DNA of 30,334 nucleotides from Actinomycetes bacterium (GTDB taxonomy: Bacteria > Actinomycetota > CALGFH01): assembly GCA_030152105.1 (NCBI GenBank), contig JASLIH010000399.1, positions 1-30,334 of the forward strand, written 5' to 3'. Under the pieces are notes generated by a model. The model had not been told where the DNA came from and did no database searches. It saw only the letters and a program-made list of their open reading frames with translations. Made by a program: the position numbers and the translations under genes. Position 1 is the first letter of the stretch. The number at the start of each line of letters is the position of its first letter. Below are positions 7,226-14,616 of this stretch, piece by piece.

Positions 7226-8428
7226 ATGGTCAAGGCACTGATCGCCGGGGGCGGCGTCGCCGGCCCGGTCACCGCCATGGCGCTGCAGCAGGCCGGTATC
7301 GACGCCCAGGTCTACGAGGCCCACCTCCCCGGGACCGGCGACGCCGGTTCCTACCTGACCGTGGCCACCAACGGCCTCGACGCCCTGCGCGCCGTCGGCG
7401 CCGACAAGCCGGTGCTGGCCGCCGGCTTCCCGACCCCGACCAACGTCCTCCTGAGCGGGACCGGCCGGCGGCTGGGGAGCGTGAGCAACGGCGGGCGGCT
7501 GGCCGACGGGACGGTCAGCCACACCGTCAAGCGGGCCCGGCTGTACCAGGCGCTCCACGAGGAGGCGGCCAGCCGCGGGATCCGGATCGAGTACGGCAAG
7601 CGGCTGGCCGGGGCCGAGCCCACGGCCGGCGGCGTGGTCGCCACCTTCGACGACGGCAGCCGGGCCAGGGGCGACCTGCTGATCGGGGCCGACGGGGTCC
7701 ACTCGCCGACCCGGCGCCTGATCGACCCGGCCGCCCCCAGTCCTCGCTACGTCGGCCTGGTCAACTTCGGCGGCTACACCCCGGGCAGTGCCCGGTCGGC
7801 CGAGCCGGGCGCCTGGCACATGATCTTCGGCCGGCGGGCCTTCTTCGGCCATGTGGCCGACCCCGCCGGCGGCACGGTCTGGTTCGCCAACGTCCCCCGC
7901 CCCCCGGTCACCCCGGCCGAGCGGGCGGCCACCACCGCCGAGCAGTGGCAGCGCCAGCTGGTCGAGCTGTTCGCCGGCGACGCCGGTCCGGCCAGCGACC
8001 TCATCCGCGACGGCTTCCTCGAGCTCGCCGGCGACAGCACTCACGACCTGCGGTCGGTCCCGGCCTGGCACCGCGGCCCGATGGTGATCGTCGGCGACGC
8101 CGCCCACGCCCCCTCGCCCACCTCGGGCCAGGGCGCCTCCCTGGCCGCCGAGGACGCCGTGGTGCTGGCCAAGTGCCTACGCGACCTGCCCGACATCCCC
8201 GAGGCACTGGCCACCTACGAGGGCCTGCGCCGCAAGCGGGTCGAGCGCATCGTCGCCCAGGCAGCCAGGACCAGCAGCGCCAAGACCCCCGGCCCCCTCG
8301 GCCGGATCCTGCGCGACCTGACCCTTCCCCTGGTCTTCAAGCTCCTCGTCACCGACCGCTCGATGGCCTGGATCTACGACCATCACATCGACTGGGACGC
8401 CCCCCTGGTGGCGACGAACAGCTCGTAG
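7226..8428 (+). CDS. FAD-dependent monooxygenase (aromatic hydroxylase family)
   Basis: A 400-residue class A flavoprotein monooxygenase, the usual length. It shows the FAD-binding GxGxxG-type start (ALIAGGGVAGPVTA, residues 4-17), the DG motif (LLIGADGVHSPTRR, about 151-164) and the second FAD motif (VIVGDAAHAPSPTSGQG, about 287-303). Such enzymes hydroxylate aromatic or polyketide substrates with NAD(P)H and O2, and some inactivate antibiotics. The ATG at 7226 has a strong AGAAGGA site. It is divergent from marR across a shared dyad, suggesting induction by its substrate. Its 3' end overlaps the 3' end of the convergent methyltransferase gene by 46 bp. The substrate is unknown. Confidence 0.92.
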   Translation: MVKALIAGGGVAGPVTAMALQQAGIDAQVYEAHLPGTGDAGSYLTVATNGLDALRAVGADKPVLAAGFPTPTNVLLSGTGRRLGSVSNGGRLADGTVSHTVKRARLYQALHEEAASRGIRIEYGKRLAGAEPTAGGVVATFDDGSRARGDLLIGADGVHSPTRRLIDPAAPSPRYVGLVNFGGYTPGSARSAEPGAWHMIFGRRAFFGHVADPAGGTVWFANVPRPPVTPAERAATTAEQWQRQLVELFAGDAGPASDLIRDGFLELAGDSTHDLRSVPAWHRGPMVIVGDAAHAPSPTSGQGASLAAEDAVVLAKCLRDLPDIPEALATYEGLRRKRVERIVAQAARTSSAKTPGPLGRILRDLTLPLVFKLLVTDRSMAWIYDHHIDWDAPLVATNSS

Positions 8429-9120
8429 GTGCCCGGCTCCAGCTCGGAGTGCTCGACCGGGACCGCGCTGGCCTGGAAGCCGGCCTCCTCCAGGAGGCGG
8501 AGCCAGGTGGCCCGGGGGAACAGGCCCTCGACGTGGCGGTCGTGGGCGACCCGGACCGAGCCGTCGGGCTCGCGCAGCAGGTAGGCGTAGTCGACCGTGT
8601 AGGTGGTGTCGAGCGGGTCGGGGTCCCAGGTCCACTCCAGGAAGCGGGCGGCGCGGCCGTCGCCGTCGTGGCCGCCCCAGTCGGTGCCGGTGCGGAAGTT
8701 CTCCCGCAGATGGTCGGGGGCGAACAGGGCCGCCCCGCCCGGCCGGCAGTGGGCGAACGCCGTCCCGATGGCCAGCCGGAGGTCGTCCTCGGTGGTCATG
8801 TAGGCGACCGCGTCGTGGACGAACACGGCGTCGAAGACGCGGCCGAGGCGGACCGTCCGCATGTCCCCCTGGACGTGCTCGCACTCGGGGTTGAGCTCCC
8901 GGCTGACCTCGAGCATGCCGGCCGACAGGTCGACCAGGGTGAGCTGGAAATGGGCCTTGAGGTGGGAGGCGTTGTTGCCCCCGCCCGAGCCCAGCTCCAG
9001 CACCGTCTGGGGCGGCCGGTCGCCGGCGCTGGCCAGCAGCCGCCGGTAGATCTCGGCCTCCTCGGCGTACACCGCCGGCGCCGACAGTAGCGGCCACCAG
9101 CCGGCCAGCTCGTCGTACAT
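8383..9120 (-). CDS. Class I SAM-dependent methyltransferase
   Basis: A 245-residue Rossmann-fold methyltransferase. Motif I is VLELGSGGGNNASHLK (about 40-55), followed by the acidic end of strand 2 (LTLVDLSAGML) and a motif III-like RPGGAALFAPD. The ATG at 9120 (MYDELAGWW) is chosen because GGAG lies a proper distance upstream; an in-frame ATG at 9132 is possible. It is 22 bp downstream of the nucleotidyltransferase gene on the same strand, so the two are probably co-transcribed. The acceptor is unknown. Its last 46 bases lie antisense to the end of the monooxygenase gene. Confidence 0.9.
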   Translation of the reverse strand: MYDELAGWWPLLSAPAVYAEEAEIYRRLLASAGDRPPQTVLELGSGGGNNASHLKAHFQLTLVDLSAGMLEVSRELNPECEHVQGDMRTVRLGRVFDAVFVHDAVAYMTTEDDLRLAIGTAFAHCRPGGAALFAPDHLRENFRTGTDWGGHDGDGRAARFLEWTWDPDPLDTTYTVDYAYLLREPDGSVRVAHDRHVEGLFPRATWLRLLEEAGFQASAVPVEHSELEPGTYELFVATRGASQSM

Positions 9121-9142
9121 CCGTGGCTCCATGGCGGGGATC

Positions 9143-9946
9143 TTAACCGCCGGCCGCCGGCGGCCAGGGACCGTCCTCGACCTGGGCCTCGGACAGCTCC
9201 AGGGCCCGCTCCACCGCCTGGAGGGCCTCGCCGGCGAAGGCCTCGACCCGGGCCGGGTCGAGGGTGGCGGAGCGGTCCCCGTACCGGGCGGCCAGGGCCG
9301 CCTCGACCGTGGCCGGATCGCCGGTCCGGGCCATGGCCCAGGCGCCGGCGTCGTTCTTGGAGGACCAGACGCCCTCGGTGGCGAAGCGCCAGCCCCGGCT
9401 GGCGTTGAGCACCCTCTGCTGGAGGTCCGGCTCGTTGGCCCGGTGCCAGGCCATGGAGTCAGCCAGCGCCTCCAGCAGCCACCGGCGGGGGATGGGGCCG
9501 ACCAGCTCGCCGGGCGGCGGGCCGACGAGGATCCGGCCGCGGTCCCGCAGGATGGCCAGGTCGAGCAGGAACCAGTGGGACGGCTCGTCGGCCCGGTCAA
9601 GCGACACGCGGTACGGCATCCGCGGCCCCACGTTCAGGTTGATCGCGAACCGTGGGCTCGGCTCCGGCGCGGCCAGCGCGGACCGGGCGTAGAGCACGAG
9701 CTCCAGCCCCCGGAGCGGCCAGGTCATGGCCAGCTCGCCGAGCGCGGCGGCGACGGCCCGGCGGCGCTCCTCGGGCGGTTCGCTGGCGCAGACGGCGACC
9801 ACGTCGACGTCGCTCCGCCCGGGCGCGACCCCGCCCAGCGCCCCCGACCCCACCAGGTAGGCGGCCACCAGCTCGTCGCCGAGCAGCTCCCGCAGCCGCC
9901 CGGCAACGGCCCGCCCGCACGCCTCGACCAGCTCATCCGGCTCCAT
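9143..9946 (-). CDS. Nucleotidyltransferase, aminoglycoside adenylyltransferase-like (aadA/DUF4111 type)
   Basis: A 267-residue protein with the nucleotidyltransferase signature GSGALGGVAPGRSDVDVVAV: Gly33-Ser34 and metal-binding Asp46 and Asp48. The rest resembles the helical C-terminal domain of ANT(3'')/ANT(9) enzymes. Members transfer AMP to aminoglycosides, but many chromosomal relatives have no proven resistance role. ATG 9946 is chosen because it gives the usual short lead before the GS motif; an ATG at 9985 is an alternative. It is probably transcribed with the downstream methyltransferase gene. A 6-bp inverted repeat (CATTGT at 9983-9988, ACAATG at 10001-10006) lies just upstream and may be regulatory. 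Confidence 0.8.
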   Translation of the reverse strand: MEPDELVEACGRAVAGRLRELLGDELVAAYLVGSGALGGVAPGRSDVDVVAVCASEPPEERRRAVAAALGELAMTWPLRGLELVLYARSALAAPEPSPRFAINLNVGPRMPYRVSLDRADEPSHWFLLDLAILRDRGRILVGPPPGELVGPIPRRWLLEALADSMAWHRANEPDLQQRVLNASRGWRFATEGVWSSKNDAGAWAMARTGDPATVEAALAARYGDRSATLDPARVEAFAGEALQAVERALELSEAQVEDGPWPPAAGG

Positions 9947-10166
9947 CTGACGCTCGCTTCCCCCGCCGTCGGCTTCCCGGTCCATTGTCCTGGCCCGGAT
10001 ACAATGCCGCGGGCGGCCCATTCACGCCCAACCTCCGTGGCCCGACCCGGCAGGGCCCGCGGGAGGCAAAGGGAGGGTCCTCTCGGGCGGTGGGTTGGTG
10101 GTCGTCGTCCGTGTCCGCCGTCGGGACCGCTGGGGGTCGGGCCGATGGTGGTCGCAGGAGGCGATC

Positions 10167-11201
10167 ATGACCATGACCAGGCAAGCCGGGTGGGAGTGGC
10201 CGGGGCGGGACCGGCTGGACGCGTCGGTGCATGTGACCAACGGGGACATCACCGTCGACCTGCTGCGGCGGGCCGGCCTGGCCCGGGACGCGCTGGCCTG
10301 GGCCGACGTGCTCCACGAGGGCCCGGTCCCGGCCGGGCTGGACGACGCCGGGCTGCGCCGGGCACGGGCCGAGTTCCTCGCCGGGGCCGACGGCCTCGAC
10401 CCGGCGGCGGTGCTGCGCCGCTTCTCCGAGCGCGACCGCGCCCTGGCCGCCGGCCGCGACGGCGAGTACGTGCTCTGGTTCGAGGCCGACCTGTACGACC
10501 AGCTCCAGATCGCCCAGATCCTGGCCACGCTCGGCGACCTCGGGGTCGCCCCCGGCCGGGTCACCCTGGTCTGCATCGGCGAGTACCCGGGGATCGCCCA
10601 CTTCGGCGGGCTCGGCGACCTGGAGCCCGAGCAGCTCCCCGGCCTGCTGGACGCGGCCACCCCGCTGACCGCCGAGGCCCTCGACCTTGGGGCCGCCGCC
10701 TGGGCGGCCCTGCGCGCCCCCGACCCCGGCGGGCTGGGCCGGATCGCGGCCAGCCGGTCGCGGGAGCTGCGCTTCCTGGGCGAGGCCTTCGACCGCCTGG
10801 CCCGCGAGTACCCCTCGACCCGCGACGGCCTGTCCCTGACCGAGCGGCGCACCCTGGCGGCCACGCCCGAAGAGGGCGCGACCGCCGCGACGGTGTTCGG
10901 CCGGCTGGGGGAGCGGGAGGCCCGGCCCTACCTGGGCGACCTGTTCTTCTTCGGGATGGTGGCCCGGCTGGCCCGGGCCCGGGTCCCGCTGCTCGAGCTC
11001 GACCCGCCCGCTGGCGAGGTCGGCGCCGGCACCCGGCTGCGCCCGACCCCGGCCGCTCGCCGGGTGCTGCGGGGCGAGGCCGACCAGGTGGCCCTCAACG
11101 GCATCGACCGCTGGGTCGGCGGTGTCCACCTCCAGGGCCCCGAGGCCCGCTGGCGCTGGGACGAGGGCACCGAGTCGGTCACCGGCCTGGAGGGCCACTG
11201 A
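10167..11201 (+). CDS. DUF1835 domain-containing protein
   Basis: A 344-residue soluble protein. The N-terminal part VHVTNGDITVDLLRRAG...ALAWADVLHEGPVPAGL matches the DUF1835 signature (nucleotide-binding-like HxxxGD start, then WxDxLxxGP). The activity of this family is not established. The ATG at 10167 has an ideal AGGAGG six bases upstream, which excludes the 24 codons of open frame before it. The 220 bp upstream separate it from the divergent nucleotidyltransferase gene and show no clear promoter. Its last 23 bases overlap the 3' end of the convergent channel gene. Confidence 0.85.
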   Translation: MTMTRQAGWEWPGRDRLDASVHVTNGDITVDLLRRAGLARDALAWADVLHEGPVPAGLDDAGLRRARAEFLAGADGLDPAAVLRRFSERDRALAAGRDGEYVLWFEADLYDQLQIAQILATLGDLGVAPGRVTLVCIGEYPGIAHFGGLGDLEPEQLPGLLDAATPLTAEALDLGAAAWAALRAPDPGGLGRIAASRSRELRFLGEAFDRLAREYPSTRDGLSLTERRTLAATPEEGATAATVFGRLGEREARPYLGDLFFFGMVARLARARVPLLELDPPAGEVGAGTRLRPTPAARRVLRGEADQVALNGIDRWVGGVHLQGPEARWRWDEGTESVTGLEGH

Positions 11202-12267
11202 GGTCGAGCCGTGACGTCTGGTGCCGGAACTCCATCGGCACCAGCAGCAGCCTTGTGGCCGCGGCCAGCTCGGGGTAGAAGGCCTCCCGGAGGCGGCGGT
11301 AGGAGTCCCATGCCTGCTCGTAGGGCCGGGTGGGATGTCCGAGCCTGCCCAGGCGCTCGTAGACGGCCCGGAACCGCGCCTCGTCGGCGCCGGGCCCGAC
11401 GCCGACGGCCCCAAGCCCGACCGCCGGCAGCCGGCGGAAGTTCCGGACCATCTTGGTCGAGCGGCGCCACAGCCGCGCCGCCGGCCCGGCCGGGTTGTTG
11501 TCGAACATGGCCAGGGCGAGAGCGGCGGCGTCCATCACCACCGCGAGCCCGGTCAGCCAGTGCTGGCCCGGCTGCCGGGAGCGGAACATGGCCAGCATCG
11601 GGTAGGCGGTGTGGGTGTCGTACACCTCGTCGCACCACCGCTCCCAGTCGGCGAAGGCCGCCGCCACCCCCTGGGCACCCCCGTTGGCGTAGGTGGCCTC
11701 GATGAACGTGACCGGGGTCGTCGGCTCGTCCGAGAGGTCGTCAAGGGTCAGGAGCTGGAGCTCCCGCCGGGCGTAGGCGCCGTACAGGGTGGGCAGGTAG
11801 CCGATGACCAGGGCCATGGTGACCAGCCCCATGAACGCCTCGACGAGGACCAGCAGCCGGGCCAGGCCGCCGGTCGGCAGCACGTCGCCGAAGCCGACGG
11901 TGAAGAACCCGACCCCGGCGAAGTAGACGGCGTCGAGGTAGCTGCCGACGCCGCTGACCGCCGGGCGCAGCCCCCACCAGACAGCGCCCCAGCCGGCGAC
12001 CAGCAGGACCACCCAGAACACCAGCAGGCCGAGCAGCGACAGGGGGCCGTAGAGGCCGAGGAACGCCTCGCGCTGGTCCGGGCTGGCCCGCCGGGCGATG
12101 GCCCGCCAGGCACGCCAGGTCCAGCGGTAGAACACCGGCGTCGGCCAGCGCCGGCCGCGCCGGCGGCGGGTCGTGACCAGGGTGCTGACCGCGTCGCTGG
12201 CGGCCACGAGCACCAGAGCGAGCCCGGCCGCCAGGGCCAGGACCTCGACGACGCCCAGGGTGTCCAA
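11179..12267 (-). CDS. Potassium-channel-like (Ion_trans_2) membrane protein with long C-terminal domain
   Basis: 362 residues. A first hydrophobic helix (about 5-25) is followed by a 2TM pore module: outer helix about 73-97, pore loop 110-131 with selectivity filter TVGFGD (123-128) and inner helix about 136-162. TVGFGD is an accepted variant of TVGYGD. About 195 residues then form a predicted cytoplasmic domain that I do not recognise; it has no RCK nucleotide-binding glycine motif. The start is TTG at 12267: an in-frame stop lies eight codons upstream and no ATG or GTG start precedes the first helix. It is divergent from the secreted peptidase gene and overlaps the DUF1835 gene by 23 bp at its 3' end. 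Expected role: tetrameric K+ channel in the cytoplasmic membrane. Confidence 0.85.
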   Translation of the reverse strand: MDTLGVVEVLALAAGLALVLVAASDAVSTLVTTRRRRGRRWPTPVFYRWTWRAWRAIARRASPDQREAFLGLYGPLSLLGLLVFWVVLLVAGWGAVWWGLRPAVSGVGSYLDAVYFAGVGFFTVGFGDVLPTGGLARLLVLVEAFMGLVTMALVIGYLPTLYGAYARRELQLLTLDDLSDEPTTPVTFIEATYANGGAQGVAAAFADWERWCDEVYDTHTAYPMLAMFRSRQPGQHWLTGLAVVMDAAALALAMFDNNPAGPAARLWRRSTKMVRNFRRLPAVGLGAVGVGPGADEARFRAVYERLGRLGHPTRPYEQAWDSYRRLREAFYPELAAATRLLLVPMEFRHQTSRLDLSGPPGR

Positions 12268-12390
12268 CTCGGCCGCCAGATTCGGTGGTCAGAACAATTT
12301 CGTCAACGTCCCACACCTGCGCCCGGCGGTACGGTAGCGTCCCCGCCCGCATCACTCGTGCCTTCCGTCTCCTTCCCCACGGAGGCCGCC

Positions 12391-13626
12391 TTGCTGTCGG
12401 CTGCCCGCTTCTCCGCCGCTCTGCGGCGACCCACCGTCCTCGTGCTCGTCGCCGCCCTGCTGGCGCCCCTGCTGGTCGCGCCGGCCAGCGCCCGCCAGGC
12501 AGACCGGGCCGAGCTCTCTCAGGTCCAGCGCAAGCTCGACCGGATCCGCAAAGTCCTCAAGAACGCCAAGGCGGATGCCGCCGACCTGGCCGCCGCCCTC
12601 GAGCAGGCCGACCGGGACGTGGCCGCCGCCCAGGCCGCCCTGGCCGAGGCCCAGCGCCGCTTCCGGGCCGCCCAGGCCAAGCGCAGGCAGGCGGCGCTCG
12701 AGGCCGCCCGGGCCAAGCTCGAGGTCGAGGCCCAGCAGGCGGTGATCGACCGGCGGGCGTACGCCACCTACGTCAACAGCGGCGCCTCGGCCATGCTCAC
12801 CCTGGTCGTGGACGCCGACAGCGTCGCCGACCTGCTCGACCGCTCCAAGCTCCTGGACAACGTGGCCAAGGCGGCCAACACCGAGCTCCAGGCGCTGGTC
12901 GACGCCAAGGTGGCCGCCGACGCGGCCCGGCGCCGGGCCGTGGCCGCCGAGCGGGAGGCCAAGGCCGAGGAGGCCCGGATGCGCGAGCGGGCCGCCGAGC
13001 TGGAGGCGGTCCGGGCCGCCCGGGCCGCCGCCCAGGAGGCCCTCGAGCGCAAGATCGGCTCGCTCCAGGCCCGCCAGGGCAGCCTGCGGGCCCGCTCGGG
13101 CAGGCTCATTCGAAGAATTCAGGCCGAGGAGGCGGCCCGCCGGCGGGCCGCCGAGCGGGCCCGCAAGGCCCGGCTGGCCCGGCTGGCCCGGCTCGCCCGG
13201 CAGCGGGCGGCCAGCTCGAGGCCGACCGTGATCTCCAACGACGACGACGGCGGGCACCTCGGCGGGCCGAACACGGCCAGCTACAACTACCTGACCGCGA
13301 ACGGCAAGCGCATCTACGGGCTGGTGGAGCGGATCTTCGACGTCCACTCGATCGGCGGCTGGCGCCCCTACGGCTCGGTACCGGGCAGCGACCACCCGCG
13401 GGGCCGGGCGATCGACGTGATGACCTGGTCCAACCGAGCCCTCGGCTGGCGGATCGCCAACTGGGCGGTCGCCAACGCCTGGGCCCTCGACGTCAAGTAC
13501 GTGATCTTCAACGGCCGCATCTGGACCCGGAGCCGGGGCTGGCACGGCTACCGCCACCCCTCCGACCCCTGCAACTGCAACCCGACCCTGCGCCACGACG
13601 ACCACGTCCACATCTCGGTCCTCTGA
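12391..13626 (+). CDS. Secreted coiled-coil protein with M15-like (VanY-type) peptidase domain
   Basis: 411 residues. The start is TTG 12391 with GGAGG six bases upstream; a GTG 33 bp earlier lacks a site. A signal peptide (RRPTVLVLVAALLAPLLVAPASA, cut near residue 34) precedes a long Ala/Arg/Glu coiled coil (about 38-285), then a C-terminal domain with SDHPRGRAIDVM and a final DDHVHISVL. The His, Asp and HxH pattern is that of zinc M15-fold D,D-carboxypeptidases, close to the actinobacterial ARB-07466-like C-terminal domain. Coiled coil plus hydrolase recalls FtsX-activated wall hydrolases such as RipC and CwlO, so a role in peptidoglycan remodelling is inferred. The gene ends in a strong terminator. 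Exact cleavage specificity and activity are not known. Confidence 0.88.
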   Translation: MLSAARFSAALRRPTVLVLVAALLAPLLVAPASARQADRAELSQVQRKLDRIRKVLKNAKADAADLAAALEQADRDVAAAQAALAEAQRRFRAAQAKRRQAALEAARAKLEVEAQQAVIDRRAYATYVNSGASAMLTLVVDADSVADLLDRSKLLDNVAKAANTELQALVDAKVAADAARRRAVAAEREAKAEEARMRERAAELEAVRAARAAAQEALERKIGSLQARQGSLRARSGRLIRRIQAEEAARRRAAERARKARLARLARLARQRAASSRPTVISNDDDGGHLGGPNTASYNYLTANGKRIYGLVERIFDVHSIGGWRPYGSVPGSDHPRGRAIDVMTWSNRALGWRIANWAVANAWALDVKYVIFNGRIWTRSRGWHGYRHPSDPCNCNPTLRHDDHVHISVL

Positions 13627-13651
13627 GCAGCCGTCGCCGAGGCTGGAACGG

Positions 13652-13683
13652 CACGGGCCCGGGCGCTGCCGCCCGGGCCCGTG
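13652..13683 (+). terminator. Terminator of the secreted peptidase gene
   Basis: Perfect 14-bp stem (13652-13665 with 13670-13683, CACGGGCCCGGGCG) and 4-base loop CTGC, 25 bp past the stop at 13626. Only a weak T-rich tail (GGTTCGGTCT) follows, as is usual in GC-rich actinobacteria. Confidence 0.85.
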
Positions 13684-13694
13684 GTTCGGTCTCG

Positions 13695-13793
13695 CTAGAT
13701 GGCGACCTTCACGACCTGCCCGGCACCCGAGAGGATGCTGTTGTTGGTGATGTAGGCGGCGTGGTGCCCGAGCACGAACCCGCCCGGGGCGTT
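13695..13793 (-). pseudogene. C-terminal remnant of an unidentified gene
   Basis: On the minus strand, about 32 codons ending in TAG at 13695 read VNAPGGFVLGHHAAYI and TNNSILSGAGQVVKVAI with strong G/C third-position bias, like real coding sequence. To the right of about 13793 the same frame becomes low-complexity antisense of the next fragment, so the 5' part is missing. I do not recognise the family. Probably the surviving end of a deleted gene. Confidence 0.5.
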
Positions 13794-13955
13794 GACCGGC
13801 GCATCGACTACATCTGGCTGTCGGGCGGCCTGGAGGCGACCGGCTTCGCCGCCACCACCAGCACGGCCAGCGACCACCGCGGCATCGCGGTCACGGTCGC
13901 CCCGCCCCCCCTGACGGACCTGGGCCCGCCGGCCGGCGGCCACGGCGAGGCCTAG
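13791..13955 (+). pseudogene. C-terminal remnant of an endonuclease/exonuclease/phosphatase-family gene
   Basis: About 54 codons reading VDRRIDYIWLSGGLEATGF, then ASDHRGIAVTV, then a Pro/Gly-rich tail and stop. R-I-D-Y-I...S-D-H-R is the diagnostic C-terminal pattern of the EEP (exonuclease III/DNase I-like) superfamily, with its catalytic Asp-His. The N-terminal 200 or more residues are absent: upstream of about 13791 the sequence belongs to the other remnant. Its stop shares the CTAG tetranucleotide with the stop of the convergent padR gene. Confidence 0.7.
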
Positions 13956-14584
13956 GCTTCCGCCTCGTCCTCGTCGTCGGGCTCCGGCTGGTCGCCCTCG
14001 GCCAGGATGGCGTAGAGCCGGCGGCGGGTGTCCTTCAGGACCTCCAGCGCCCTGGCCTGCTGGGCCTCACTGCCGGCGTTGGCCACGCTCCAGAAGGCCT
14101 GGGCGATCTGGCCCATGGCGTCGCGGAGGTTCCAGGCCATCGGAGCGACGCCCGCGGTGACCTCCTCCCACGGCGACCGCTGGCCCTGGCGCTCGGCCTC
14201 GGCCCGGCCGGCGTCGGTGAGGGTGAACCGGCGGCGGCCCTCGCCCTCCTCACCGGTGATCAGGTCCTCGTCCTCGAGCAGCTGGAGGGTGGGGTAGACC
14301 GACCCCGGGCTCGGCCGCCAGACGCCACCGGTGCGCGCCTCCAGCTCCTGGATCATCTCGTAGCCGTGCATCGGCCGCTCGGCCAGCAGGGCCAGGATCG
14401 CGGCCCGGACGTCGCCGCGGCCGCGCCGCCCCCGCCGCCGGCCGCCGAACCCCCACGGCCCCGGCGGTCCCGGCGGCATCGGGGGCCCAGGGGGGCCGAA
14501 CGGCCCGAAGGCACCATGGTGCCCCGGCCAGCCCCCATGCGGCCCGTGGTCGTGCTCTTGGTCGTGCATGAAGTGTCGTCGCAT
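13952..14584 (-). CDS. PadR-family transcriptional regulator
   Basis: 210 residues. The first 57 are a low-complexity His/Gly/Pro-rich region (HDQEHDHGPHGG..., GPPGPPMPPGPPGP) followed by an Arg patch. The PadR winged helix lies at about 58-130 (ILALLAERPMHGYEMIQELE, RPSPGSVYPTLQLLEDEDLI, RRRFTLTDAGRAEA). The C-terminal helices serve for dimerisation. PadR proteins are repressors, often of efflux or stress genes; the His-rich head could bind metal, which is speculative. ATG 14584 is preceded by a full AGGAGGTGA. It starts 32 bp after the M48 protease gene on the same strand, and a dyad resembling a PadR site lies at that gene's very end, so it may control itself. Confidence 0.92.
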   Translation of the reverse strand: MRRHFMHDQEHDHGPHGGWPGHHGAFGPFGPPGPPMPPGPPGPWGFGGRRRGRRGRGDVRAAILALLAERPMHGYEMIQELEARTGGVWRPSPGSVYPTLQLLEDEDLITGEEGEGRRRFTLTDAGRAEAERQGQRSPWEEVTAGVAPMAWNLRDAMGQIAQAFWSVANAGSEAQQARALEVLKDTRRRLYAILAEGDQPEPDDEDEAEA

Positions 14585-14616
14585 CGCTGCATCACCTCCT
14601 GAGTTCTCGCAGCGAT

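Noticed and set aside
9131..11278. A 715-codon plus-strand frame over the nucleotidyltransferase and DUF1835 genes
   Set aside because: Shadow of two real genes on opposite strands; no recognisable motif.
11221..12390. In-frame extension of the secreted peptidase gene to 801 residues
   Set aside because: The extension is antisense to the K+ channel gene and low in complexity. The TTG at 12391 has a strong GGAGG and begins a normal signal peptide.
13695..13943. An intact 82-codon minus-strand gene
   Set aside because: Only the last 32 or so codons look like protein; the rest is the antisense of the EEP fragment, so I treat it as a remnant.
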